Shown piece after piece: positions 1-7,647 of a DNA stretch of 62,954 nt. The stretch comes from an uncultured Roseburia sp. (GTDB taxonomy: Bacteria; Bacillota; Clostridia; Lachnospirales; Lachnospiraceae). The notes under the pieces were generated by a model. The model saw only the letters and a list, made by a program, of their open reading frames with translations. It was not told where the DNA came from and ran no database searches. Each line of letters begins with the position of its first letter. Position 1 is the stretch's first letter. Where the stretch lies: assembly GCA_934292805.1 (NCBI GenBank), contig CAKQXQ010000011.1, positions 1-62,954 of the forward strand. The letters are read 5' to 3'. The translations under genes and the position numbers were made by a program.

Positions 1-75
1 GCGGAATTGGCAGACGCGCAGGCTTCAGGTGCCTGTGGTAGCAATATCGTGTGGGTTCAAGTCCCATCTTCTGCA
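1..75 (+). tRNA. tRNA-Leu (anticodon CAG), 5' end outside the window
   Basis: The visible part runs from the D-arm to the discriminator base. The anticodon stem pairs CAGGC with GCCTG around a TTCAGGT loop, giving anticodon CAG (Leu, codon CUG). A variable arm follows, then a T-arm GTGGG-TTCAAGT-CCCAT and the 3' acceptor strand CTTCTGC plus A. About nine 5' bases, which should read GCAGAAG followed by two bases, lie before the window. The CCA end is not encoded, because TAATG follows the discriminator. Confidence 0.93.
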
Positions 76-80
76 TAATG

Positions 81-109
81 AAAAGCATCGAATTATCGAT
101 GCTTTTTTT
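81..109 (+). terminator. Rho-independent terminator after tRNA-Leu
   Basis: GCATCGA pairs with TCGATGC, extended by flanking A/T pairs, and is followed by seven T. It ends the tRNA transcript 26 bases before the trmO start. Confidence 0.85.
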
Positions 110-134
110 CGTATCAGGAAAGGATTTACAGGTT

Positions 135-815
135 ATGGAACTGAAAGAAATCGCAACAATACATACAGATTTCCCGGAAAAATTCGGGATTCCAAGACAG
201 AGTGGTCTTGTAAAAGGGTTAAGAGGAACCATTCTGTTCGCTCCGGAATACCGGAATCCAGACGCCATCCGCGGTCTGGAAGAATTCTCCCACCTCTGGC
301 TTATCTGGGGATTCTCCGAGGTAAAACGCGAAAACTGGACAGCTACTGTGCGTCCGCCCCGTCTGGGCGGCAAAATCCGCAAAGGGATCTTTTCCACCCG
401 TTCTCCGTTCCGTCCGAATCCGATCGGTCTTTCTTCTGTAAAGTTAGAGTCTGTGACCATTGATCCAAAGCTTGGTCCTCTTATCGAAGTTTCCGGTATC
501 GATATGCTGGATGGCACACCGATCTATGACATCAAGCCTTATCTGCCTCATATTGATGCACATCAGACAGCTTCCGGCGGCTTCGCACTTGCAGTTGAAA
601 AAGAACAGTTAGACGTCCATTTTCCTGACGAGCTTTTGCAAAAGATTGACGCAGCGGATCGCTCTGACCTTTTTGAGCTTCTCGCACAGGATCCGAGAGA
701 CCGCTATATCCATGATCCGAAACGCATCTGGGGACTTACGTTCAGGACGTATAATATCCGCTTTACAGTAATAGAAAACAAACTTAACGTATGTGAGGTC
801 ACAAAACGAATGTAA
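135..815 (+). CDS. trmO: tRNA (adenine(37)-N6)-methyltransferase, TrmO/TsaA family
   Basis: This is a 226-residue protein of the TsaA/TrmO (UPF0066) family. Family enzymes use S-adenosylmethionine to methylate N6 of t6A37 in certain tRNAs. The diagnostic stretch from PRLGGKIRKGIFSTRSPFRP through NPIGLS, and the later SGIDMLDGTPIYDIKPYLP segment, fit the SAM-binding beta-barrel. A C-terminal region of about 70 residues carries the DPKRIWGLTF motif. I chose the ATG at 135 because an AGGAAAGG ribosome site lies about 11 bases upstream. A longer frame starting at 51 would run through the tRNA and its terminator. The stop codon lies in the loop of a long hairpin (794-837). The MTase gene is convergent. 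Confidence 0.9.
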   Translation: MELKEIATIHTDFPEKFGIPRQSGLVKGLRGTILFAPEYRNPDAIRGLEEFSHLWLIWGFSEVKRENWTATVRPPRLGGKIRKGIFSTRSPFRPNPIGLSSVKLESVTIDPKLGPLIEVSGIDMLDGTPIYDIKPYLPHIDAHQTASGGFALAVEKEQLDVHFPDELLQKIDAADRSDLFELLAQDPRDRYIHDPKRIWGLTFRTYNIRFTVIENKLNVCEVTKRM

Positions 816-837
816 TATCATTCGTTTTGTGACCTCA
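794..837. terminator. 19-bp perfect hairpin between convergent genes
   Basis: Bases 794-812 are the exact reverse complement of 819-837, with a six-base TAATAT loop that contains the trmO stop codon. The arms include an A4/T4 block but no terminal U-run on either strand. It probably ends transcription from both sides and protects the trmO mRNA 3' end; that function is inferred. Confidence 0.6.
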
Positions 838-844
838 TACCATT

Positions 845-2338
845 TTATCCTCTATATTCAATAATGAACAATGTATCCTGGGTTTTCTTACGGATCGTAA
901 ACTGCTGGAGCAGATTATACTCCCTATGAAGACGCAGCTGTTTTTTCACAAATCCTACTTCATTGGAATACATAATTATGATTCCGCAGTCTGTCAGAAC
1001 TTCTTTGGATTTTTCAAAGAAAGCAGCATAAAAATCATCCATCTCCTCTTTTGTCTTCCGTCCACGCACCGGCATATTGGTAATGATCTCATCAAACTTG
1101 TATGCATGTTTGAAATCCAGGTAATCCCTGTGGATGAAATTGATCTTCTCTCCTGCAAGTGCAGCATTTTCGCGTGCCATCTCGATCGCATCACCAAAAA
1201 TATCTATGCCGTATTTTTCCCGTGCCGGAACACAGATATCACGCTCGATCAGCATCGTTCCAACACCGCAGCATGGGTCTAAGATCTGTGCGTATTCTTT
1301 CATATACGGCTTTGCAAGTGAAACAAGGAGTGCGGCGTTCGCCGGATGAATCGACATTGCGATAGCATTCTTCCGGTATTGGAAACGCTTCACTTTTAAT
1401 GTAAAAAGCTTTGCAAAAGGAACATAATCGCCTTCTTTTGTCTCGATCAGACGGATTTCCAGTTCATAGTCTGTTGTGGAATTCATAAGCTTCCAGTCTG
1501 ACGCTTTCTCTAATGCAAGCCCGAGCTTTTTGATAAACTCAAAATCCTGTTCTTTTCCCTTTACCTCCAGACGGAAATAGAATGGTGCTTCTCCTTTATG
1601 GCATTCCGTCAGGAATTGATAAAGATCTGATTCCCATAACAATTTTGCAGCTTCATTTGCATTTTTCGGAAGCTTTCCTTCGGTATGGATTGGAAACAGA
1701 AGCTCTCTGTAGGTCCGCAGCTTTGCAAAAGGCAATACTTCTTTTGAAAAAATAAGTACACCAAGCGGATGCAGCTCTGCTTTTCTCTGCACTGCTGCTC
1801 CGATCGCTTCCCTGCTCTCTGTAAGTGTTGCCTCTCGCTGTTCTCTGTTCGTAAGGAACAGCATCTCATGCGGCTCTTTTAATCCACAGAAAACATGCTT
1901 CTTTATTCCTTCATACTTTGCGATGATCTCACTTAATTCCCGGATTTCTTCTGCTGCATGCTTCTTCTCATTCTCCGGTATCTCACGGTCTTTCTGTTCC
2001 ATGAGACGTTCTTTAAAATATGCAAGGTCTTCTTCTGTATCCAGCTGTTTTAATGCAGTCAGATAAGAGCTTTTCACAAAAAGTGTCTGCTCTTTTGCAT
2101 AAGCTTCAAGAAGTGCATCCTTCGCACTCTGCAGTTTCATATCTCCGATGAGGAGTGCGGCATTCTTTCTTGTCTTGGCATCCTCATCCATAAGAAATGT
2201 CTCAAGCAGCTCTTCTTTTCCATCTAGCAGCTTTAACAGTTCTTCCTTCTGCTCCTGATCCTTCACTTCGCTCCGGATCGTACTTAAAGTTGCTCTTATA
2301 TCTTCTTTTTTTAATAATTTTTCAAATTCGTCTCTCAA
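845..2338 (-). CDS. Putative RNA/DNA class I methyltransferase with N-terminal HEAT-like repeats
   Basis: This 497-residue protein has two halves. Residues 1-160 are helical and HEAT-like, with repeated LL..LL..KDEDAKTRKNAALLIGDM patterns. The C-terminal part is a Rossmann methyltransferase related to the UPF0020/THUMP-type RNA methylases. Motif I is DPCCGVGTMLIE, motif II is GIDIFGDAIEMA, and the catalytic motif reads NMPVRG where family members usually have NPPY or DPPY. The substrate is unknown; a tRNA or rRNA guanine or adenine is likely. Translation appears to start at TTG (2336-2338), since an AAAGGAT ribosome site lies six bases upstream and no in-frame ATG is nearby. The gene is convergent with trmO. 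Confidence 0.7.
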   Translation of the reverse strand: MRDEFEKLLKKEDIRATLSTIRSEVKDQEQKEELLKLLDGKEELLETFLMDEDAKTRKNAALLIGDMKLQSAKDALLEAYAKEQTLFVKSSYLTALKQLDTEEDLAYFKERLMEQKDREIPENEKKHAAEEIRELSEIIAKYEGIKKHVFCGLKEPHEMLFLTNREQREATLTESREAIGAAVQRKAELHPLGVLIFSKEVLPFAKLRTYRELLFPIHTEGKLPKNANEAAKLLWESDLYQFLTECHKGEAPFYFRLEVKGKEQDFEFIKKLGLALEKASDWKLMNSTTDYELEIRLIETKEGDYVPFAKLFTLKVKRFQYRKNAIAMSIHPANAALLVSLAKPYMKEYAQILDPCCGVGTMLIERDICVPAREKYGIDIFGDAIEMARENAALAGEKINFIHRDYLDFKHAYKFDEIITNMPVRGRKTKEEMDDFYAAFFEKSKEVLTDCGIIIMYSNEVGFVKKQLRLHREYNLLQQFTIRKKTQDTLFIIEYRG

Positions 2339-2410
2339 TTTTATATCCTTTTCTCCGGATATCTCATCATCCGGGGCGAAATTTATCTGTTTTCAATGAA
2401 TATTTTTATT

Positions 2411-3163
2411 CTAATTTATTTGTTTTTCTTTTTCAATACCATTGGCATCAATATCATCGATCAGGTCACTTTTGAACTGCTCCCATGCGTCCGCATGTTC
2501 CACATAATATTTCGGGCAGTCTTTCCCTGTAACATCATAATGTCTGATCACCTGATCTGTTGTAAGATCGTATCTGCCCATCAGCCAGACAACCAGCTTT
2601 ATCAGCGATCCATAAGTTGCATCGGTAAACTTTCCGGTATCATCCGGAATACAGCATTCTATGGAAATCGTATCTCCATTCCTGTCATTTGATGCATATG
2701 CTATTTCATTGCACGGAACACACTGGATGATCTCTCCTTCCATGCCGATCACAAAATGGCTGCTGGCATATGTCTCCCCTGTATCTTTCAGGTTTTCAAA
2801 ATAGCTCCTGTTCTGCTCTGCAGTTGTTCCAGGATTTGCAGTATAGTGTATCACAATACCGTTCACCTCTTCTAATGCAGTCTGCGGTCTGGAATGTTCA
2901 TTTGGCGTCAACAGTTCCACTATAAAGTCCGGTGATTCCTGCACATACTTCACCTGATCTGCTGTGACAACGCTGCTGTCAGCCTGACTTGTGACGGTTC
3001 TTTTTACAAGAACTGCGATCAGAACTAATGTGATAAAAAGAGCTGACATACAGACACAGCGTACAATGATCTGTTGTTTTCTCTGTTTACGACGTCTGGC
3101 TCTTAGTGCAGCCATACGCCTTCTTTCCTGTTCTTCATATATCTCTTCATCTGTCCGATGCAT
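2411..3163 (-). CDS. Membrane-anchored N-acetylmuramoyl-L-alanine amidase (Amidase_2/PGRP family)
   Basis: The product, about 250 residues, should cut the amide bond between MurNAc and L-Ala in peptidoglycan. A basic cytoplasmic head rich in R and K (about residues 15-35) precedes one membrane helix (IIVRCVCMSALFITLVLIAV). The zinc amidase domain follows outside the membrane. Zinc ligands are visible in GIVIHYTANPG (His) and in RHYDVTGKDCPKYY (His, then Cys at the Asp/Cys position of the family). The internal segment SSHFVIGMEGEIIQCVP is typical. I favour the ATG at 3163, preceded by GGGGGAAAAG. A TTG seven codons upstream (3184) with AAGGAAG is the alternative. It could act in cell-wall turnover or sporulation. 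Confidence 0.82.
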   Translation of the reverse strand: MHRTDEEIYEEQERRRMAALRARRRKQRKQQIIVRCVCMSALFITLVLIAVLVKRTVTSQADSSVVTADQVKYVQESPDFIVELLTPNEHSRPQTALEEVNGIVIHYTANPGTTAEQNRSYFENLKDTGETYASSHFVIGMEGEIIQCVPCNEIAYASNDRNGDTISIECCIPDDTGKFTDATYGSLIKLVVWLMGRYDLTTDQVIRHYDVTGKDCPKYYVEHADAWEQFKSDLIDDIDANGIEKEKQIN

Positions 3164-3220
3164 CTTTTCCCCCGGGTTTTTCAATTTCTTCCTTTGTATT
3201 CATACAAATATATATTTAAA

Positions 3221-3385
3221 AGAATCTCGCCTGCGAGATTCTCCGCCTGCGGCGGGTCGCAATATACGACATGTTTCTTATCCGCCGCAGTGCGATCCTC
3301 GCGGAGCGTTATTGATGTAATGGAAACGAAGTTTCCTATTACATCAATAACCGGCTGACGCAGCTGACAGCTGTTGCTTCTGTCC
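3221..3385 (+). repeat. Structured repeat family, copy A (complete)
   Basis: This is a hairpin-rich, non-coding stretch. An outer arm at 3228-3237 pairs with 3298-3308. A second stem pairs 3247-3255 with 3282-3290. An inner hairpin joins GTCG (3256) and CGAC (3267), followed by a conserved ATGTTTC. A separate hairpin pairs 3311-3327 with 3331-3348 around GAA. A CAGCTGACAGCTG palindrome ends it. Copy B at 17982-18170 has the same order of stems with different sequences in the stems, while GATCCTCGCGGAGCG and the AT-TT-C linker are kept. The strand of any transcript is unknown. See findings. Confidence 0.6.
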
Positions 3386-3420
3386 TGCAAATGGTCACCC
3401 GGTTATTACGATATCTGCTT

Positions 3421-4515
3421 CTATATCTGTCTCAATAAATTTCTTACATGAAATGCCTCATCAAAAGCAATTTCATCTTCCAGAATCTCTAATGTTTCCT
3501 CGGAATGCTCGACTTCCCTTGAGAAAATCCTTGCTGTAGCAATTCGGTCTGCCAATGTAAAATGCTTTCCATTGTCAAAGTATCTCACAATATCCATGTC
3601 ACGGATCACAAGGAATCCGACGATCGCAAACTGTGCCTTTGCAAGAACATTACCATCATACCATGCTCTCATAAAATAGCGGTATGTAAAGTATACAAGA
3701 ATATGCTCATACCAGATCTCATTGTAATCGGCACTCTGCTTATATTCCAAAAGTGCTTCTTCATAAGAGTGTTCTTCAAAGAAATCACGGACACGTTTCT
3801 TCGTCAGGATCCATTCTTCATTCACATTCTCCAGTTCATCAAAGGTATCCATTCTCACATGGAAATATTCCATTGCCTCCCATGGTTCCTCCGCTTCGTT
3901 CTCCACTACGTTCTGAAGCTTTTCACAGAACTTTAAGAACTCTTTGATCCTGTCATCTATACTTCTGGTGCGATTCTGTAAAATTGTGATCGCCTGTGAT
4001 CTGTACTCTTCGAGATTGGAACAGAACTCTTCCATATCTTCCTCGAAAGGTTCCTCTTCTTCCTCATCTTCATAATATTCATCATCAATCCCAAGATCCG
4101 GAAGATCAATATCCTCATAATACATCTTCTCATCGCTTGAGAAAATAATCCTTCCGACTTCCTCGCAGGATACGCTCAGGGACTTCTCCCTCACATCTCC
4201 ATATTCCACGACAAATCTCGGATACTCTGTGCAGACTTCACACAAAGCTTCCTCACCAAGCTCACTGTAGATATCACACAGCTTGTGTTCATTTAAGAAC
4301 GGACACCATCCATTCTTTCGTAAAATAAAACTGTGCTCATCCTCTTCTGTCACAGTCTCATCTTTTAATCTCTGTCCAAATGCTCCTTCGATACTGTTAT
4401 AGTATTCAAAAGAATCTTCATCTATATCAATCTCCCATCCAATGCAACAGCTGTGTTCGCATTTGTCAGCGATGCACTGAAATGTCTTATAATAAGAAGG
4501 TACACGTAAAATCAT
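3421..4515 (-). CDS. fliB: Flagellin lysine-N-methylase, FliB family
   Basis: This 364-residue protein matches the FliB family, which methylates lysines on flagellin. The N-terminus carries the family's cysteine-rich motif KCEHSCCIGWEIDID, followed by NGWCPFLNEHKLCDIYSELG and LCEVCTEYPRF; these cysteines probably bind a metal or Fe-S cluster. A strongly acidic segment (residues about 150-175) lies before the helical C-terminal half. I chose the ATG at 4515, which follows the stop of the small membrane protein gene by one base and has AAGAGG inside that gene. The next upstream ATG is read-through from the neighbour. No flagellin gene is in the window, so the substrate lies elsewhere. It suggests a motile host. 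Confidence 0.85.
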   Translation of the reverse strand: MILRVPSYYKTFQCIADKCEHSCCIGWEIDIDEDSFEYYNSIEGAFGQRLKDETVTEEDEHSFILRKNGWCPFLNEHKLCDIYSELGEEALCEVCTEYPRFVVEYGDVREKSLSVSCEEVGRIIFSSDEKMYYEDIDLPDLGIDDEYYEDEEEEEPFEEDMEEFCSNLEEYRSQAITILQNRTRSIDDRIKEFLKFCEKLQNVVENEAEEPWEAMEYFHVRMDTFDELENVNEEWILTKKRVRDFFEEHSYEEALLEYKQSADYNEIWYEHILVYFTYRYFMRAWYDGNVLAKAQFAIVGFLVIRDMDIVRYFDNGKHFTLADRIATARIFSREVEHSEETLEILEDEIAFDEAFHVRNLLRQI

Positions 4516-4516
4516 C

Positions 4517-4765
4517 TTAATCCTCTTTAAAATATTCACTTAACATATATCCAACACACCATACGGCACCAGCCAGAGATAAAAATAAAAATCCCTGTAC
4601 GATCGCTCCAAGCAGTATTCCAATCGATAACGTTCCGGCAATCTGTGCCAGAACCAGTCTTCTCACCGGTCTTTTCAGGATCTGCCAGAGTCCGACATAT
4701 ATCCAGCCAAGGATTCCGGCTATGTATGCTGCTGCAGCCAAAATTGTTTTCCATGTAAGTTTCAT
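4517..4765 (-). CDS. Small membrane protein of unknown function (82 aa)
   Basis: This short protein has two or three hydrophobic helices (TILAAAAYIAGILGWIYVGL and IAGTLSIGILLGAIVQGFLF, then AGAVWCVGYML) separated by a basic KRPVRRLV loop. I do not recognise a family. It is read together with fliB: its stop TAA is one base from the fliB ATG, so the two are translationally coupled. The start at 4765 follows GGGGATGAGAG. It may help present or place the methylase or an export substrate; this is inferred from coupling only. Confidence 0.6.
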   Translation of the reverse strand: MKLTWKTILAAAAYIAGILGWIYVGLWQILKRPVRRLVLAQIAGTLSIGILLGAIVQGFLFLSLAGAVWCVGYMLSEYFKED

Positions 4766-4865
4766 TCTCTCATCCCCTGTTTCACATAGTATTGCATCTG
4801 CCAATACCATACGTCTTTTGCCAAGCCATGTTTTCTTATGCCACATTTCATCATAACATAGAATG

Positions 4866-5384
4866 CTATTCCATCGCAAGAATGACTTTTCCCTCAGCTC
4901 TTGTTTTCTTCAGATCGATAATCCTCTGATTCTCGGATCCACGGAACCTGAGTGAAATATTCTTCTTCTCTTCCACAAATGGGCCATCCACCAGAATGTC
5001 ACAAAGTGACAATATCTCATCTGTCACCTCGCAATGTGCTCTTCCTCCATCCTTGAAATCTTCATAGACATATCCGCTGTATATCCAGATTGTCTTTTGC
5101 GGCAGTTCTTCTCTGATCCTGCGGATCAACGAGATCAGCCCTCTCTGGTTCACCGGTTCCATCGGTTCGCCGCCAAGCAGGGTTATGCCTGCCATATAAT
5201 CCGGTCTCAGATCTTCAATGACCTCATCCTCTGTCTCTTTTGTAAAAGGTTTTCCATATTCAAAATCCCAGGCTTCTGCGTTAAAACAGTCCTTACAATG
5301 ATGCGTGCAGCCGGATACAAAAAGTGATACACGGACACCTGTTCCATTTTCGATTGAGTATGTTTTGATATTGGCGTAATTCAT
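4866..5384 (-). CDS. nrdG: Anaerobic ribonucleotide reductase activating protein NrdG (radical SAM)
   Basis: The 172-residue radical SAM activase makes the glycyl radical on NrdD. The CX3CX2C cluster motif is plain in SGCTHHCKDCFN, and LLGGEP follows as the SAM-binding glycine motif. WIYSGYVYEDF is also typical of NrdG. I start at the ATG at 5384 because AAAGGA lies about ten bases upstream, giving the standard N-terminus MNYANIKTYS. The partner nrdD is on the same strand but 4.5 kb upstream, with an accessory block between them, so the two are unlikely to be one transcript here. Confidence 0.93.
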   Translation of the reverse strand: MNYANIKTYSIENGTGVRVSLFVSGCTHHCKDCFNAEAWDFEYGKPFTKETEDEVIEDLRPDYMAGITLLGGEPMEPVNQRGLISLIRRIREELPQKTIWIYSGYVYEDFKDGGRAHCEVTDEILSLCDILVDGPFVEEKKNISLRFRGSENQRIIDLKKTRAEGKVILAME

Positions 5385-5424
5385 AAACTTTTTCCTTTTC
5401 AAATATTCTTACTATATTTCTATA

Positions 5425-6327
5425 TCATACCACAAATTGCTTTAAAGTGAGCCAGAAATCTTCCAGTAACGGATTCTGATTTTCCTTTAACCGGAACGCA
5501 TGGATATTTTCCACTTCCTCTTCCCCCTCTAACGGAACAAAAACAAGATTGTCTACATGTTCAAGCTTACTCGTATAATAAGAAGGCAGTATCGAAACAC
5601 CTTCCTCAGCCGAAACCATCATCAGCACACTTTCCGCATCACTTGTATAAATACGGATATCCGGAACAAATCCCGCCTTTTGATATAAATAAAGAAAATA
5701 GGAATCTCCGTGTGAATTCGATTCTGCTGATGGTGACATATATAAAATCGCCTCACCTTTCAGATCTTTTCTGCTGATCTTCGTCTTTCTTGCCAGCGGA
5801 TGTGAGGCATAAAAAACTCCGACTAACGGCACTTTTTCTACCAGAAGGCTCTCCACGCGCGGATCCGCAAGCAATCCGGTAGAATCCCATGTGAAAATAA
5901 TATCCAGCTCATTTCCCAGAAGTCTTGCTGACAGGCTGTCAGACGAATTCCTCTCACAGTTTAAAAAAACTCCCGGATTCTGCTGATGAAACTGTCTTAG
6001 CATTACGGAAAGCTCACTTCTCTCATACCCTTTTGTATAACCGACATTAATATTTCCAAAGCCGCCTCCGGAAGCGATCCTTGTATGTTGTACCGCAAAT
6101 TCCATGCGGGAAAGGATTTCTCTTGCCTCCTGATAAAATACAGTCCCCGCCGGTGTCAGCCTGACCGGTCTTACACTTCTGTCGATCAGTGTGGTATCCA
6201 GATACTCTTCCAGCTGCTGCACCTGCTGGGTGATCGCTGTCTGCGTGATATAGTTTTCTTTTGCCGCCTGCGAGAAGCTCTGCATTTCCGCGACAGACAC
6301 AAAATACTTCAACTGGTTAATATTCAT
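5425..6327 (-). CDS. LysR-family transcriptional regulator
   Basis: This 300-residue LysR-type regulator has an N-terminal winged helix (MNINQLKYFVSVAEMQSFSQ, then AAKENYITQTAITQQVQQLE) and a substrate-binding effector domain (from about residue 90). The start at 6327 has GGAGAA eight bases upstream; a longer frame without a good ribosome site was set aside. It is divergent from the yitT-type gene, 115 bases away, with a LysR-like palindrome (6345-6361) between them. It therefore probably controls that transporter-like gene and itself. The effector is unknown. Confidence 0.88.
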   Translation of the reverse strand: MNINQLKYFVSVAEMQSFSQAAKENYITQTAITQQVQQLEEYLDTTLIDRSVRPVRLTPAGTVFYQEAREILSRMEFAVQHTRIASGGGFGNINVGYTKGYERSELSVMLRQFHQQNPGVFLNCERNSSDSLSARLLGNELDIIFTWDSTGLLADPRVESLLVEKVPLVGVFYASHPLARKTKISRKDLKGEAILYMSPSAESNSHGDSYFLYLYQKAGFVPDIRIYTSDAESVLMMVSAEEGVSILPSYYTSKLEHVDNLVFVPLEGEEEVENIHAFRLKENQNPLLEDFWLTLKQFVV

Positions 6328-6344
6328 AGCATTTCTCCTGATAG

Positions 6345-6361
6345 TATAAGTTTTTCTTATA
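6345..6361. promoter_or_regulatory. LysR-type operator candidate
   Basis: TATAAG-TTTTT-CTTATA is a perfect 6-5-6 palindrome that contains the T-N11-A core seen in LysR binding sites. It lies just upstream of the lysR start, in the divergent region shared with the YitT gene. The role is inferred from position and form. Confidence 0.55.
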
Positions 6362-6442
6362 TTAATACCATAAATAACGATTTGATTATTTCTAATTCCA
6401 AGTATAAAATAATTTTCAGTAATACTCAAGGAGAATAAAGTT

Positions 6443-7303
6443 ATGAATCCATTCTTTCACAATAAAACATTCAGATATATATTGTCACTTTTCATGATAC
6501 TGTGCGGGAATTTTCTTGTTGCATTCGGTGTCACAGCTTTTATTATGCCATGCAGTCTGATCTCCGGCGGCTGTACCGGTGTTGCCCTTTTTATCAATCA
6601 CATTTTTGGGCTTCGCGTCTCTTCCGCTGTATTTCTGATCAACATCGGCATGTTTTTATTTGGTCTGATTCTGTTAGGCAGGAAATTTGCACTCGGTACA
6701 TTGCTTAGCAGTATTTTGTATCCGACCTTCCTCCGCATTATGGAGACTTCTATGCCTGCGATGACTACAGACCTGATGCTTGCAACGATTTTCGGCGGCT
6801 TATTTGTTGGTCTCGGTGTCGGAATCGTATTCAAAGCCGGTGCTTCCACCGGTGGAACAGATCCGATCCCTCTGGTTTTGAATAAGTATTTCCGGATTCC
6901 ATTAAATGCTTCTGTATACGCTGTTGACTTTGTGATCATCCTGTTACAGTTCTTCTTTTCCGAACCGGAATCCATTCTTTATGGTGTCATCTTCGTATTT
7001 CTTTCTTCCTATATGGTCGGATGGATATCAAAGCTCGGAGAAGTCAAAGTGCAGGTTCTCGCTATCAGCAAAGAAAGTGCAAAGATCCGTGAAACGATCC
7101 TTGACAAATGTGATCTCGGTGCAACAATGCTTATGATCGAGACCGGTTATAACCAGACTGCCCAGAAAGCTGTTATGACAGTCACCCGAAAGCACCAGCT
7201 CAGACAGCTTGAGAATGCGATCATGGCGATCGACCCTTCTGCATTCATCCAGGTTACTGAGATTGCGGCAGCTTATGGAAGGGGATTCACGCTGGCGAGA
7301 TGA
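6443..7303 (+). CDS. YitT family membrane protein (DUF161/DUF2179)
   Basis: This 286-residue protein has five or six hydrophobic helices in its first 200 residues. The family motifs GGCTGVALFINHIFGL and KAGASTGGTDPIPLVL are present, followed by a soluble C-terminal DUF2179 domain of about 80 residues (from VQVLAISKESAKIRETI to the end). The family's transport substrate is not firmly known. An AAGGAG site precedes the ATG by eight bases. A TATAAA at about 6403 is a possible -10 element. The divergent LysR gene is the likely regulator. Confidence 0.88.
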   Translation: MNPFFHNKTFRYILSLFMILCGNFLVAFGVTAFIMPCSLISGGCTGVALFINHIFGLRVSSAVFLINIGMFLFGLILLGRKFALGTLLSSILYPTFLRIMETSMPAMTTDLMLATIFGGLFVGLGVGIVFKAGASTGGTDPIPLVLNKYFRIPLNASVYAVDFVIILLQFFFSEPESILYGVIFVFLSSYMVGWISKLGEVKVQVLAISKESAKIRETILDKCDLGATMLMIETGYNQTAQKAVMTVTRKHQLRQLENAIMAIDPSAFIQVTEIAAAYGRGFTLAR

Positions 7304-7352
7304 TCCTTTATGCCAGTACTTTATGCCAGGTTCAATGCTTCCCAAAAATCGT

Positions 7353-7381
7353 TTGTGATTCCCGGATAAATCTGCTATAAT
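7353..7381 (+). promoter_or_regulatory. Sigma-A promoter for the TTGGC mini-gene
   Basis: TTGTGA (7353-7358) and TATAAT (7376-7381) are separated by 17 bases. The predicted start near 7388 gives a leader of about 70 bases before the AAGGAGG at 7442. Confidence 0.65.
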
Positions 7382-7456
7382 TTTCATGTAGTTTTATAGT
7401 GAGAATTGGTGTTGTACTCTATGGCACCCGCAGATATACGGAAGGAGGATTTGGCT

Positions 7457-7558
7457 ATGTCAGACAATCAGACAACAACTTGGCTTGGCTTGGCTTGGCT
7501 TGGCTTGGCTTGGCTTGGCTTGGCTTGGCTTGGCAGTAGCATTACATTGTTCTCTTAG
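7457..7558 (+). CDS. 33-aa ORF with WLGLA repeats encoded by a pentanucleotide array
   Basis: I recognise no family. The ORF has its own sigma-A promoter, a near-ideal AAGGAGG eight bases before the ATG, and its own terminator at 7601, so the unit looks genuine. The peptide starts MSDNQTTT, then repeats W-L-G-L-A (three full copies plus WLG), and ends SSITLFS. It is hydrophobic enough to insert in a membrane. The repeat comes from 11 copies of TTGGC. Because five is not a multiple of three, each gained or lost unit changes the tail frame, while the WLGLA cycle is kept in every forward frame. An in-frame ATG at 7421 is an alternative start without a good ribosome site. Confidence 0.5.
   Translation: MSDNQTTTWLGLAWLGLAWLGLAWLGSSITLFS
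7480..7534 (+). repeat. Tandem pentanucleotide repeat, (TTGGC)x11
   Basis: There are eleven perfect, uninterrupted copies of TTGGC inside the 33-codon ORF. Perfect short arrays of this kind are slippage-prone. Confidence 0.95.
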
Positions 7559-7600
7559 TCTGTCAAGTCTTATTTTTCCTATATTTTGCAAGAAACCATT

Positions 7601-7641
7601 ACCGAAGACAGGTGATATTATGCCCTGTCTTCGGTTTTTTT
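7601..7641 (+). terminator. Rho-independent terminator of the mini-gene
   Basis: ACCGAAGACAGG (7601-7612) pairs with CCTGTCTTCGGT (7624-7635), and the last T begins a run of seven. It closes the small unit 42 bases after its stop codon. Confidence 0.9.
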
Positions 7642-7647
7642 GTTTAT

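Noticed and set aside
29..463. Open frame across the tRNA end and the trmO 5' part
   Set aside because: It begins inside the tRNA, runs through its terminator and overlaps trmO in another frame without a ribosome site.
7480..7534. Short array taken as a CRISPR or VNTR locus without a gene
   Set aside because: Units are five bases with no spacers, so it is not CRISPR, and the promoter and ribosome site make a coding unit more likely.
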